Positions 45,007-53,691 of a stretch of DNA of 64,000 nucleotides are shown here, in pieces (the stretch's first letter is position 1; each line of letters begins with the position of its first letter). The DNA lies in assembly GCF_012911935.1 (NCBI RefSeq), contig NZ_JAAXLA010000016.1, positions 1 through 64,000 on the forward strand, written 5' to 3'. The notes beneath the pieces are model-generated. The model was not told the DNA's origin, did no database searches, and saw only the letters and a list, made by a program, of their open reading frames with translations. The position numbers were made by a program, and so were the translations under genes. This DNA is from Pseudonocardia acidicola. GTDB taxonomy: Bacteria; Actinomycetota; Actinomycetes; Mycobacteriales; Pseudonocardiaceae.

Positions 45007-45849
45007 ATGAGTCTCGCGCATCGCCCGGTCGGCTCGGCGCTGCGCGGCGGCGTGACCGTCGCCGTCGTTCTGCTGCTCCTCGCCGGGTGTCAGCAGAGCT
45101 GGACCGGGGGCAACGGCGGTGCAGGCGGGAACGGCGCCGACGGCACGGGCGGCGCGCCGGGTGCCCCCGGCAGCCCGGGAACCGACGCCGGGCCGGCCGA
45201 TCCGCCGACCGGCTCCGGCCACCCCGTGGCCGTGCACGTGCCGGTCCCCGGGGTCACCACCCTGGTGGTGGAGGCCGGCTTCACGGTGCACGTCCACATC
45301 GGCGAGCCCGAGCAGGCGATCGTCCGGATGGACGACAACGTGACCGGCATGGTCGAGGCCCGGGTGGACGGTGCCCGGCTCCGCCTGGGGCTGCGCCCGG
45401 GGGCGGCGGTCCGTGAAGCCACGCTGTCCGCCGAGGTGACCGTGCGGCACCTCGACCAGGTCACGGCCGGCGGCGCGAGCCAGGTACGGTTCGACTCCGA
45501 CCTGATCGGTGACAACCTGCTGCTCACCGCGGCCGGGAAGAGCGAGATCGGCGGGCCGATCCGGATGACCCGAACCCAGGCGGGTGTGTCGGGAGCCAGC
45601 AGGCTCGCACTCTCCGGGCAGGTCGGGCGCCTGCAGGTGGCCGCCTCCGGAGCCAGCGAACTCACACTCTCCGCCCTGGCGGTCACCGACCTCGACGCCA
45701 CGCTGTCCGGGGCCAGCCACGCCGACACCGCCGTGAGCGGCACGTTGGCCGGCGAGGTCAGCGGCGCCTCCTCGCTGCGCTACCGGGGCAGTCCACGCAC
45801 CGTGCGCCGGCAGGTGACCGGTGCCTCGTCGATCGACCAGGTCAGGTAG
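45007..45849 (+). CDS. Lipoprotein with Gly-rich linker and GIN (DUF2807) domain
   Basis: This 280-aa lipoprotein has a signal peptide and lipobox LLAGC (Cys28). A linker GGNGGAGGNGADGTGG (about 34-49) closely resembles the glycine-rich peptides encoded upstream. The rest is a head-GIN/DUF2807 beta-helix-like domain with repeated SGAS units (AGVSGASRLALSGQ, VAASGASELTLSAL, ATLSGASHADTAVSG). It starts 39 bp after the M50 stop with a GAGGAGG ribosome site, so it belongs to the same operon. It may be a cell-surface partner or anchor for the peptides. That role is inferred. Confidence 0.87.
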   Translation: MSLAHRPVGSALRGGVTVAVVLLLLAGCQQSWTGGNGGAGGNGADGTGGAPGAPGSPGTDAGPADPPTGSGHPVAVHVPVPGVTTLVVEAGFTVHVHIGEPEQAIVRMDDNVTGMVEARVDGARLRLGLRPGAAVREATLSAEVTVRHLDQVTAGGASQVRFDSDLIGDNLLLTAAGKSEIGGPIRMTRTQAGVSGASRLALSGQVGRLQVAASGASELTLSALAVTDLDATLSGASHADTAVSGTLAGEVSGASSLRYRGSPRTVRRQVTGASSIDQVR

Positions 45850-45880
45850 CGCGAGGCGTCCTCGCCCAGCACGTGACCGG

Positions 45881-46753
45881 TCAACGGCCCGTGGCGTGGT
45901 TCCCGGAGCCGGGCGGGGACGGCGGGGGTGCCGGGAACGGTGTGAAGGCGTACGGCGAACAGGTCATGTCGTAGTCGCGGACGTCGTCGTACCACTGGGC
46001 GAGAAGGACCTGACCGCCGGAGAAGCTCGGCTGGGTGCAGCGGTCGCGGGCCTCGGTGGGGTAGTCCAGCCGCCCGGCCGTGGCCCAGACCGGCACGCCG
46101 GGAACCAGCCACGACCCGGTGATGTCCCGCCAGCCGGCGAGGTAGGAATAGAGCCCGTACGCGACGCCGGCGTCGCGGAGACCGCGCATCAGGCCCTCGA
46201 TGACGGCGCGATTGTCCTGCTGCTGTTGCGGAGTGCTCGTGGGCCACGGCTGAGCGGGCCGCGGCTCCACATCGATCCACACCACGGGAGTCGCGAACCG
46301 GACGCGACCGAGCGAGGTCAGGGCGAACCGGGCCTGCGCGTAGCCGACGTTGCTCAGCCGCGCGGCCCGGTTCGTCGTGGCCCAGGGGCCCGAGGCGCCG
46401 TATCTGCCGAGCTGAGCCGGGGTGGGGAACGCCGGAATCGTGTACGCCTGGGCGGACTTGTCGTGAGTCCTGGCCCAGTCGACCTGGGCGGCGAGGCAGG
46501 GGTTCTCCGTGAAGGGCAGACCCTTGGTGAGCCCGATGACCACGAACTGTGTCGTCGGCGGTGGCATCGGCAGATCGTGCCCGCCGATCGTCGCCGGGCA
46601 CTGCGGCCACGACACGTCATGGCCGTAGAGTGTCGGAGCCGGTGCGGCCTGGGCCGGCGCAGTGCCGGCGATGAACGCCATCAGGAGCGCGGAGAACAAC
46701 GCCATCGCCGGTGTACGGGGGCAACGGGCCACCCTGCGCTGCGCCCCGCTCAA
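45881..46753 (-). CDS. Secreted glycoside-hydrolase-like protein (DUF1906/Rv2525c-like)
   Basis: This 290-aa protein has a signal peptide (ALFSALLMAFIAGTAPAQAA, cleavage after AQA). The mature part has YGHDVSWPQCP at its start, VIGLTKGLPFTENPC, ATPVVWIDVEPRPAQPWP and an NRAVIEGLMRGLRDAGVAYGLYS region, as in secreted TIM-barrel lysozyme-like proteins of this type. A Pro-rich C-terminal tail follows. It may act on the cell wall, but activity is unproven. It converges on the GIN lipoprotein and diverges from the DUF1992 gene. Confidence 0.8.
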   Translation of the reverse strand: MSGAQRRVARCPRTPAMALFSALLMAFIAGTAPAQAAPAPTLYGHDVSWPQCPATIGGHDLPMPPPTTQFVVIGLTKGLPFTENPCLAAQVDWARTHDKSAQAYTIPAFPTPAQLGRYGASGPWATTNRAARLSNVGYAQARFALTSLGRVRFATPVVWIDVEPRPAQPWPTSTPQQQQDNRAVIEGLMRGLRDAGVAYGLYSYLAGWRDITGSWLVPGVPVWATAGRLDYPTEARDRCTQPSFSGGQVLLAQWYDDVRDYDMTCSPYAFTPFPAPPPSPPGSGNHATGR

Positions 46754-46921
46754 CGGAGGTGCCGGGCCTGGTCGCCGCTGCGCGGCGTGCGGCCACGGCG
46801 GAGTGTTCGTCGGCCACGTCGCGAGAAGCCAGCCACACCGCGATCATCGCAGCCGTCTCGGCCGGCCGTGCCCGGTAGCGTCGAGTCATCCGGAACGATG
46901 CGCGTTCGGGAGGGCGACGCC

Positions 46922-47419
46922 GTGAACGATCCCTCGTCCCGCTACGAATCGGCGGTGGAGAAGCAGATCCGGATGGCCGAGGAGCGCGGCGACTTCGACA
47001 ACCTGCCCGGCCACGGTAAGCCGCTCCCCGGCCTGGACGGCCCGCCCGATGACCTGTGGTGGGTGAAGGAGTTCCTCCGCCGGGAAGGGCTGTCGACCGA
47101 GGCGCTGCTGCCCACATCGCTGCAGCTGCGCAAGGAGATCCAGAGGTTGCCCGAGACGGTCCGCGGCCTGCCCTCGGAGCGGGCGGTGCGCGATGTCGTG
47201 GCCGAGCTCAACCTGCGCATCGTGGACTGGCTGCGTGCGCCGTCGGGTCCACAGGTGCCGATCGGTCCGGTGAAGGCGGACGCCGTGGTGCAGCAGTGGC
47301 GCGCCGACCGGCCCGCGGCGCCGGAGCGGCCGGCCCCGATCGATCAGGGACCGACGGATGCGGCACCGGCGCAGCGGCGCCGATGGTGGCGTCGTGTCGG
47401 GCGCCGGCGCCGGCGCTGA
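46922..47419 (+). CDS. DUF1992 (DnaJ-C28-like) protein
   Basis: This 165-aa protein carries the DUF1992 signature near its start: VEKQIRMAEERGDFDNLPGHG, then KPLPGLDGPPDDLWWVKEFL, quoted as located blocks. The function is unknown; eukaryotic relatives are the DNAJC28 co-chaperones. The C-terminus is Arg/Trp-rich (RRRWWRRVGRRRRR), unusual and likely to bind nucleic acid or membrane. GTG 46922 has GGGAGGG 7 nt upstream and is preferred to ATG 46898. Confidence 0.83.
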   Translation: MNDPSSRYESAVEKQIRMAEERGDFDNLPGHGKPLPGLDGPPDDLWWVKEFLRREGLSTEALLPTSLQLRKEIQRLPETVRGLPSERAVRDVVAELNLRIVDWLRAPSGPQVPIGPVKADAVVQQWRADRPAAPERPAPIDQGPTDAAPAQRRRWWRRVGRRRRR

Positions 47420-47486
47420 CGTCTCCCGCCGGCACACCGCACGCGTCCTCTCGCCTCACCGGGCCGGTTTCGCGCGTCGCGGGCGG

Positions 47487-47525
47487 GTGGAGCGCCCCGA
47501 CGCAGGAGTGCGCGGGGCGCTCCAC
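47487..47525 (+). terminator. Strong hairpin after the DUF1992 gene; gap to 48094 without a gene
   Basis: GTGGAGCGCCCC (47487-47498) and GGGGCGCTCCAC (47514-47525) form a perfect 12-bp stem with a 15-nt loop. It is a good terminator for the DUF1992 gene. From 47526 to 48094 I see no gene. A smaller repeat GATCAC/GTGATT lies near 47920. A structured leader for the NlpC/P60 gene is possible, but I cannot match a known riboswitch. Confidence 0.55.
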
Positions 47526-48094
47526 CGTGGCCCCGGCTGGGGCGGCGCCTGGAGGGTGCGCCGCCCGGGTTGGGAGCGCCGGAGGCAACCCGAACGTAAG
47601 GAACGTCGGCTCATCCGAGCTACCGCGCTACCGCGGAAGCGATGAACGGTCCCGTCCTGACGGCCGATGGTTGCGCTGCGTAGCAGCCCGGTGTGTCAGG
47701 TGGTCCGCGCCGGCGAGCGGAGGCCCGAGGGTCGAGGGGGGCGCACGCGCGACCGGCCGTGAGTGAGACCGACCCGGCGGCCATGCCACTCGCCGAGCAG
47801 TCGTCGTCACTCACCGCAGTCCCGACGGGAGGTAAGCAACCCGTAATCGCACCGATATCGAGCGATCACCGTCGGTGGAGAGCCGGTCGTCGCAGAGTGT
47901 GCGTGAAGCCTCGTCCCGGCGATCACGGAGTGATTACCGTGCTGCCCGCTGGTCGGCGCCCGCCGGCCGGTGCGCCTGGTCGGCCGTCGCCCCTGCCCGC
48001 CGACACTCCCCCGGGCGCCCGTCAGCACACGGGGCAGGGGCGGAGCAGCGCGGCCCTCACATCGCCCTGCTCCGCGGACGCCGAGGTACAGCGC

Positions 48095-49030
48095 ATGACT
48101 GCAGACGGTGCGAAGCACCGCGCCCCCGCACAGCGGGAGAGCGGTGGTGAGGTCCGGCTTGCCACTGAGCTGATCGAGCGGTTCGCCGGCGCGCCGGCAG
48201 CCGGCGGTCCCCATCGGCACGCGGCGGCGGCCGGCGCATCGGGCGCCTCGGACGACGAGCCCGCCGCTCACGCCGGCGAGGACACCCCATCCGCGTCCCG
48301 GCCGTCGTCGGTGGCGCCGCACCAGTCCGTGCTCGCCGTCGTCGCCGCGTCGGTCGTGGGTGCGACCGCGGCGGTGACCAGCGCGGCCGGTGCGCCCACG
48401 GCGGCCGCGCCGCACCCGGCCCCGAGCGACACCCAGTACATGCGGCTGGCCGCCGCGACGACCAGCACCGTGGGCGACGCGCCACGCCCGCTCCCCGCCA
48501 CGGCCGCGGTCGCCGAGACCGTCGTGGCGACGGTGCCGGAGCTGGAGCATCGCGTCGACGCCGCGCGGATCGCTGCCCAGGCCCTGATCTCCGAGCAGGA
48601 GCATGCCGCGGCCGCACGCAAGGCCCAGGCCCTCGCCGCCGCGGCGCACGCGCCCGGCGGCGACGCAGCCGGGCTCAGTGGCCTCGGTGTCGGCGCGGCC
48701 GCGCTCAAGGCGGCCCTGACCAGGCTCGGGATGCCCTACGAGTGGGGCGCCGCGGGCCCCAGTGCCTTCGACTGTTCCGGACTGGTCCTCTGGGCGTTCA
48801 AGCAGGTCGGCATCAGCCTGCCGCACTCGGCCGCTGCGCAGTCGACGATGGGTACGGCGGTGCCCCCCGGCCAACTTCAGCCCGGCGACCTCGTGTTCTT
48901 CTACTCGCCGGTCAGTCACGTCGGCATCTACCTCGGCGACGGCAAGGTCCTCGACGCGACCGAGTCCGGGCAGCCGGTGATGATCTCGAAGATGGCCGAC
49001 CTGCCGTTCCACAACGCCCGCCGGCTGTGA
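48095..49030 (+). CDS. NlpC/P60-family peptidoglycan endopeptidase
   Basis: This 311-aa protein has an N-terminal Ala-rich region with a membrane segment (SVLAVVAASVVGATAAVTSA), a coiled linker, and a C-terminal NlpC/P60 domain. The catalytic Cys227 is in AFDCSGLVLWAFKQVG and His275 is in PVSHVGIYLGDG. It would cut peptide bonds in cell-wall stem peptides outside the membrane. ATG 48095 is the first start that leaves the membrane segment at a signal-anchor position; the frame is open well upstream. Confidence 0.87.
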   Translation: MTADGAKHRAPAQRESGGEVRLATELIERFAGAPAAGGPHRHAAAAGASGASDDEPAAHAGEDTPSASRPSSVAPHQSVLAVVAASVVGATAAVTSAAGAPTAAAPHPAPSDTQYMRLAAATTSTVGDAPRPLPATAAVAETVVATVPELEHRVDAARIAAQALISEQEHAAAARKAQALAAAAHAPGGDAAGLSGLGVGAAALKAALTRLGMPYEWGAAGPSAFDCSGLVLWAFKQVGISLPHSAAAQSTMGTAVPPGQLQPGDLVFFYSPVSHVGIYLGDGKVLDATESGQPVMISKMADLPFHNARRL

Positions 49031-49268
49031 CCGGATCGGCTGCGCACCGGCCATGACCGGATCCGCCACGGGACGACCGTCCAGCAGCCGGACCACATCC
49101 GCTGCTGCCCGGCCTGCAGGTGCCCTGCCGGGGTCGTGCCGGCTCGCCATCTCGGCGGCGCACCACCCCGGCGGGGAGCCGGGCCGAACGTTGCTGAGTA
49201 CCCGCAGGTGAACCGGTCACGCCCAGCTGAGCCGAAGGAGGTCCCGGGCCGCCCGGCAACCATGACGG

Positions 49269-49302
49269 TTCGACTGACGAACTAATTGGTTAGCATTGCA
49301 CA
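49269..49302 (+). promoter_or_regulatory. Promoter and palindrome in front of the MarR gene
   Basis: TTCGAC (49269-49274) and TAGCAT (49291-49296) are spaced 16 bp and followed by 6 nt and GTG 49303, so the mRNA is probably leaderless. CTAATTGGTTAG (49282-49293), a partial palindrome with CTAA/TTAG arms, overlaps the -10 region and is a good site for MarR autoregulation. The rest of 49031-49268 shows no gene. Confidence 0.6.
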
Positions 49303-49761
49303 GTGGCATCACCCAGCAGGATGAATCCGGACGCCGTCCAGGCCGTCCGGGCACTCGCGCGTGCGTCGCGGGTGCTGGAGCGTGTGTCGGGCGAGCTGAA
49401 CCTCGCCCACTACCGGGTGCTGGCGGCGATCGGCTCGGGTGACGAGCGTGCGTCCCGCATCGCCGCGAGACTGGCACTCGGCAGGCCGACGGTCAGCGCC
49501 GCGGTGGCCTCGCTGTGCCAGCGCGGGTTGCTGACCCGCGCCCACGACGCGGGCGACCGGCGGGCGGCGGCCCTGGCCCTCACCCTGGAGGGCGAAGCGC
49601 TGCTCGACCGGGTCGAGAGCGAGATGGTCGCCCGGATCGAGGACCTGTGTACCCGAACGCCCGACGGCGCGCGGGTGCTCGAATCGCTGCGCTGGCTCGG
49701 CGCCGCGATCGACGAGAAGCACGCGGAGCGCCGGGCCGCTCGCGAAGGACGTGATCGTTGA
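49303..49761 (+). CDS. MarR family transcriptional regulator
   Basis: This 152-aa winged-helix protein has a MarR core: LAHYRVLAAIGSGDERASRI, ARLALGRPTVSAAVASLCQRG as recognition helix and LLTRAHDAGDRRAAALALT as wing. It probably represses itself and the ABC exporter downstream. Its TGA overlaps the exporter's TTG start (TTGA), so both come from one transcript. GTG 49303 is supported by the leaderless promoter. Confidence 0.85.
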   Translation: MASPSRMNPDAVQAVRALARASRVLERVSGELNLAHYRVLAAIGSGDERASRIAARLALGRPTVSAAVASLCQRGLLTRAHDAGDRRAAALALTLEGEALLDRVESEMVARIEDLCTRTPDGARVLESLRWLGAAIDEKHAERRAAREGRDR

Positions 49762-52700
49762 GCGGCCCGCGGGATCGGGACGTGCCGCCGGCCGGATCGA
49801 TCACGGCCACGACCGCCGGCGCAACGGCATCGCCACCGGAGGACACGGCGGCACGACCGGGCTGGGTCCGGCGGCTGTGGGGCTACATGCTCCGGCACCG
49901 GCGCAACATGGTGCTCGCGCTCGTCGCGGCGGTGCTCGGCAGCGCCTGCCAGACCGCCGTCCCGCTCGTCGAGCGGCAGATCGTGGACGACGTCATCGTG
50001 GCGCACACCTCCGCGCTGTGGCCGTGGCTGGTGCTGCTCATCGCCTTCGCTGCGGCGGGTTTCGGATTCGCCTACCTGCGGCGCTACCGGGGCGGCCAGG
50101 TGGCGCTGCAGGTGCAGTACGACCTGCGCAACGACATGCACGATCACCTGCAGTCGATGGACTTCGCCAATCTCGACCGGATGCCGACCGGGCAGCTGGT
50201 GTCCCGGGCGAACTCGGACTCGGCCCTCGTCCAGGGGCTCCTGAGCTTCTTCCCGATCATGAGCGGCAACGTGCTGCTAATGGCCCTCTCGCTCGGCGTC
50301 ATGATCGTCCTGTCGCCCACGCTGGCGCTGATCAGCATCGTCGTGGCCCCGGCGCTGCTCATCGTCTCCTACCGCATGCGGTGGCGGATCTTCCCCGCGA
50401 CCTGGGACGGCCAGCAACGCGAGGGTGACGTCGCACAGATCGTGGACGAGGACGTCAACGGTGTCCGCGTCGTGAAGGCGTTCGGCCAGGAGCACCGGGA
50501 ACTCGAGCGCGTCGCCGACGCCTCGGCGAAGGTGTACGGCTCGCAGATGCGCGCGGTGCGCCTGCAGTCGCGTTACCAGCCTCTCCTGCAGGCGATCCCC
50601 ACGATCGGCCAGGTCGCGGTCCTCGCCCTCGGCGGCTGGATGGCGCTGCAGCACGAGATCACGATCGGCACCTTCCTCGCCTTCTCCACCTACATCGCCC
50701 AGCTGATGGCCCCGGCTCGCCAGCTCGCCGGCGTCCTCACGATCGGTCAGCAGGCCCGCGCCGGCATCGAGCGCATCTTCCAGCTCCTCGACCTGCGACC
50801 CGCCATCGCCGATCGCCCCGACGCGGTCGATCTCCCCGCCGGCGGTGGCGAGATCACCTTCACCGGGGTCCACTTCGCCTACGGCGACGGAGCCCCCGTG
50901 CTCCAGGGCTTCGACCTGCACATCGCCCCGGGCGAGCGGGTGGCGCTCGTCGGACCGAGCGGGAGCGGCAAGTCGACGGTGACGATGCTGGTCTCGCGGT
51001 TCTACGACCCGGACTCCGGCACCGTGCGCGTCGACGGCCGGGACGTGCGCGAACTGACGCTGCACTCGCTGCGCGCCTGCGTCGGCGTCGTGTTCGAGGA
51101 GAGCTTCCTGTTCTCCGACTCGGTGCGCTCCAACATCGCCTACGGACGGCCGGACGCCACCGACGAGCAGATCGAGGCGGCCGCCCGCGCCGCCGAGGCG
51201 CACGAGTTCGTCGAACGGCTCCCCCGGGGCTACGACACGGTCGTCGGTGAACGCGGCCTGACCCTGTCCGGTGGCCAGCGCCAGCGCGTCGCGCTGGCCC
51301 GGGCCCTGCTGTGCGATCCCCGCATCCTGATCCTGGACGACGCGACCAGCGCGGTCGATGCCACGACCGAGGAGTCCATCCACGACGCCCTGCGCTCCGT
51401 CATGGCCGGCCGGACGACGCTGCTCGTCGCGCACCGCCGCTCGACGCTGCACCTCGCCGACCGCATCGTCGTGCTCGACCACGGTCGCGTCGTCGAGCAG
51501 GGCAGCCACGACGAGCTCATCGAGCGCAGCGCCGTCTACCGGACCCTGCTGACCGGGCTCGAGGAGGACCATGGCGCCGGCGACACGATCGAGGCGCTCG
51601 CGCCGACGGCCACCACGAACGGCGCGACCGCGTCGGCGTGGGCGGGACGCCGGCAGGCCGGCAACGGCACCCGGTCCGCGGCGCGCACCATCGGCGCGCC
51701 CGGCATCGGTGCCGGGCTCGGGCGCGGCGGTGGTGGAAGCTGGCGGCTCAACCTCGCCCCGACCCCCGACCTGCTCGCCCGGGTCGCTGCGCTGCGGCCG
51801 ATCCGTGACGTCCCGGTCGTCGATCTCGACGCGGAGGCCCGGCACGAGCGGCGCTTCACCCTCACCCGGCTGCTGGCGGAGTTCCGCAGGCCGCTGCTCG
51901 CCGGTCTCGTCCTCGTCGTCCTCGACGCGCTCGTCACGCTGGCGGGCCCCGTCCTGGTCAAGACGGGCATCGACGAGGGGGTGGCCACGGGCTCGAAGGC
52001 GGTCCTGTTCACCGCGTCCGCGGTCTACCTCGTCATCACCCTCGCCGACCTGATCGACGAGATCGGCGAGACCTTCGTGACCGGCCGCACTGCCCAGCGG
52101 GTGATGCTGTCGCTGCGCATCCGGATCTGGGCCCAGCTGCAACGGCTCTCGCTCGACTACTACGAGCGCGAGATGGCCGGCCGGATCATGACGCGGATGA
52201 CGACCGATGTCGACCAGTTCGAGTCGCTCATCCAAAACGGACTGCTCTCGGCGCTGGTCTCGATCGTCACGTTCGCCGGGGTGGGCGTCGCCCTCGTGCT
52301 GTTCGATCCCGAGCTCGGGTCGCTGACGCTCACCGTCGTGGTGCCGCTGGCCGTCGCCACGGTGGTGTTCCGGCGCCGGGCGGCATTCCTCTACGACCTC
52401 TCCCGGGAACGCGTCGCCATCGTCAACGCCGACTTCCAGGAGAGCCTGTCCGGGGTGCGGGAGTCGCAGGCCTTCGTCCACGAGCGCGAGACGATGCGGC
52501 GGTTCCACCGGCTCGGGCGCGAGTACCTCGAATCCCGGGTGGCCGCGCAACGCCTCGTCGCCACCTACTTCCCCTTCGTGCAGTTCATGTCGGCGGCGGC
52601 CGACGCCATCGTGCTCGGCGTCGGAGCGGGACTGATCGCCTCCGGGCACCTCACGGCCGGCGTCCTGCTCGCGTTCATCCTCTACATCGACCTGTTCTTC

Positions 52701-53681
52701 TCCCCGATCCAGCAGCTCTCCCAGGTCTTCGACGCCTGGCAGCAGACCCGGATCTCGGTCGCCCGGATCTCCGAGCTCATGCAGTTGGAGACCCGGACCC
52801 CGCCGGCCGAGCATCCCCGGGACCCGGGCCGGATCCGCGGCGACATCACCCTCGACGACGTCCGGTTCTCCTACCCGGCGGCGGCACCGGTCCGGCCCGG
52901 GCCGGACGGCGCCCGGCGCGGCCCCCGCGATCCGCGCCTGCTCGAGACCGCCGACGCGGTTCCCGGCCCGCCGCCCGAGGCGCTGCGAGGCATCAGCCTG
53001 CACATCGCCGCAGGGGAGACCGTGGCCCTGGTCGGCGAGACCGGGGCCGGCAAGTCGACGGTGATGAAGCTCGTCGCACGCTTCTACGACCCCGACCAGG
53101 GCAGCGTGCGCATCGACGGCCACGACCTGCGTTCGCTCGACCTGCTCGCCTTCCGCCGCCGGCTCGGTTACGTGCCGCAGGAGGCGTTCCTGTTCACCGG
53201 CACGGTCCGCGACAACATCGCCTACGGCCGGCCCGAGGCGAGCGACGCGGAGGTGGAGGCGGCCGCACGGGCGGTCGGGGCGCACGACTTCATCGCCGCG
53301 CTGCCGTCGGGGTACCTGCACGAGATCTCGGAACGGGGACGGTCGCTGTCGGCCGGGCAGCGCCAGCTGATCGCGCTGGCCCGCGCCGAACTCGTCGACC
53401 CCGCCGTGCTCCTGCTCGACGAGGCCACGTCGAATCTCGACCTCGCGACCGAGGCCCGGGTGGCCGCTGCGATGCAGCAGGTCTCGCACGGCCGCACGAC
53501 GATCGTCATCGCCCACCGCCTGCAGACCGCCAAGACGGCCGACCGCATCGTCGTGCTCGACAGCGGCCGGGTCGTGGAGGCCGGCGGGCACGACGAACTG
53601 CTCGCACTCGGCGGGAAGTACGCCTCGATGTGGCAGGCGTTCGAGCTCGTCGGCAGCGGCTCGGGAGCGCAGCGGGGCTAG
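49758..53681 (+). CDS. Fused two-half ABC exporter (multidrug type)
   Basis: This 1307-aa protein is two ABC exporter halves in one chain. Each half has six helices and a nucleotide-binding domain. NBD1 has Walker A GPSGSGKST (about 399), a Q-loop position VFEESFLFSD with Glu instead of Gln, signature LSGGQRQR and Walker B LDDATSAVD with Asp528 in place of the catalytic Glu. NBD2 has GETGAGKST (about 1093), VPQEAFLF, LSAGQRQL and LDEATS (E1222). One consensus and one degenerate site is the pattern of heterodimeric exporters such as BmrCD, here as a fusion. It presumably exports toxic compounds or lipids and is regulated by the coupled MarR. A Gly/Ala-rich linker joins the halves near 595-660. 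Confidence 0.92.
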   Translation: MSGPRDRDVPPAGSITATTAGATASPPEDTAARPGWVRRLWGYMLRHRRNMVLALVAAVLGSACQTAVPLVERQIVDDVIVAHTSALWPWLVLLIAFAAAGFGFAYLRRYRGGQVALQVQYDLRNDMHDHLQSMDFANLDRMPTGQLVSRANSDSALVQGLLSFFPIMSGNVLLMALSLGVMIVLSPTLALISIVVAPALLIVSYRMRWRIFPATWDGQQREGDVAQIVDEDVNGVRVVKAFGQEHRELERVADASAKVYGSQMRAVRLQSRYQPLLQAIPTIGQVAVLALGGWMALQHEITIGTFLAFSTYIAQLMAPARQLAGVLTIGQQARAGIERIFQLLDLRPAIADRPDAVDLPAGGGEITFTGVHFAYGDGAPVLQGFDLHIAPGERVALVGPSGSGKSTVTMLVSRFYDPDSGTVRVDGRDVRELTLHSLRACVGVVFEESFLFSDSVRSNIAYGRPDATDEQIEAAARAAEAHEFVERLPRGYDTVVGERGLTLSGGQRQRVALARALLCDPRILILDDATSAVDATTEESIHDALRSVMAGRTTLLVAHRRSTLHLADRIVVLDHGRVVEQGSHDELIERSAVYRTLLTGLEEDHGAGDTIEALAPTATTNGATASAWAGRRQAGNGTRSAARTIGAPGIGAGLGRGGGGSWRLNLAPTPDLLARVAALRPIRDVPVVDLDAEARHERRFTLTRLLAEFRRPLLAGLVLVVLDALVTLAGPVLVKTGIDEGVATGSKAVLFTASAVYLVITLADLIDEIGETFVTGRTAQRVMLSLRIRIWAQLQRLSLDYYEREMAGRIMTRMTTDVDQFESLIQNGLLSALVSIVTFAGVGVALVLFDPELGSLTLTVVVPLAVATVVFRRRAAFLYDLSRERVAIVNADFQESLSGVRESQAFVHERETMRRFHRLGREYLESRVAAQRLVATYFPFVQFMSAAADAIVLGVGAGLIASGHLTAGVLLAFILYIDLFFSPIQQLSQVFDAWQQTRISVARISELMQLETRTPPAEHPRDPGRIRGDITLDDVRFSYPAAAPVRPGPDGARRGPRDPRLLETADAVPGPPPEALRGISLHIAAGETVALVGETGAGKSTVMKLVARFYDPDQGSVRIDGHDLRSLDLLAFRRRLGYVPQEAFLFTGTVRDNIAYGRPEASDAEVEAAARAVGAHDFIAALPSGYLHEISERGRSLSAGQRQLIALARAELVDPAVLLLDEATSNLDLATEARVAAAMQQVSHGRTTIVIAHRLQTAKTADRIVVLDSGRVVEAGGHDELLALGGKYASMWQAFELVGSGSGAQRG

Positions 53682-53691
53682 CGTCGGTGCC

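Noticed and set aside
47820..48094. Cyclic-di-AMP (ydaO-type) riboswitch upstream of the NlpC/P60 gene
   Set aside because: Such riboswitches often precede cell-wall hydrolase genes in actinobacteria, but I could not find the conserved core or pairing here. A covariance-model search would decide.
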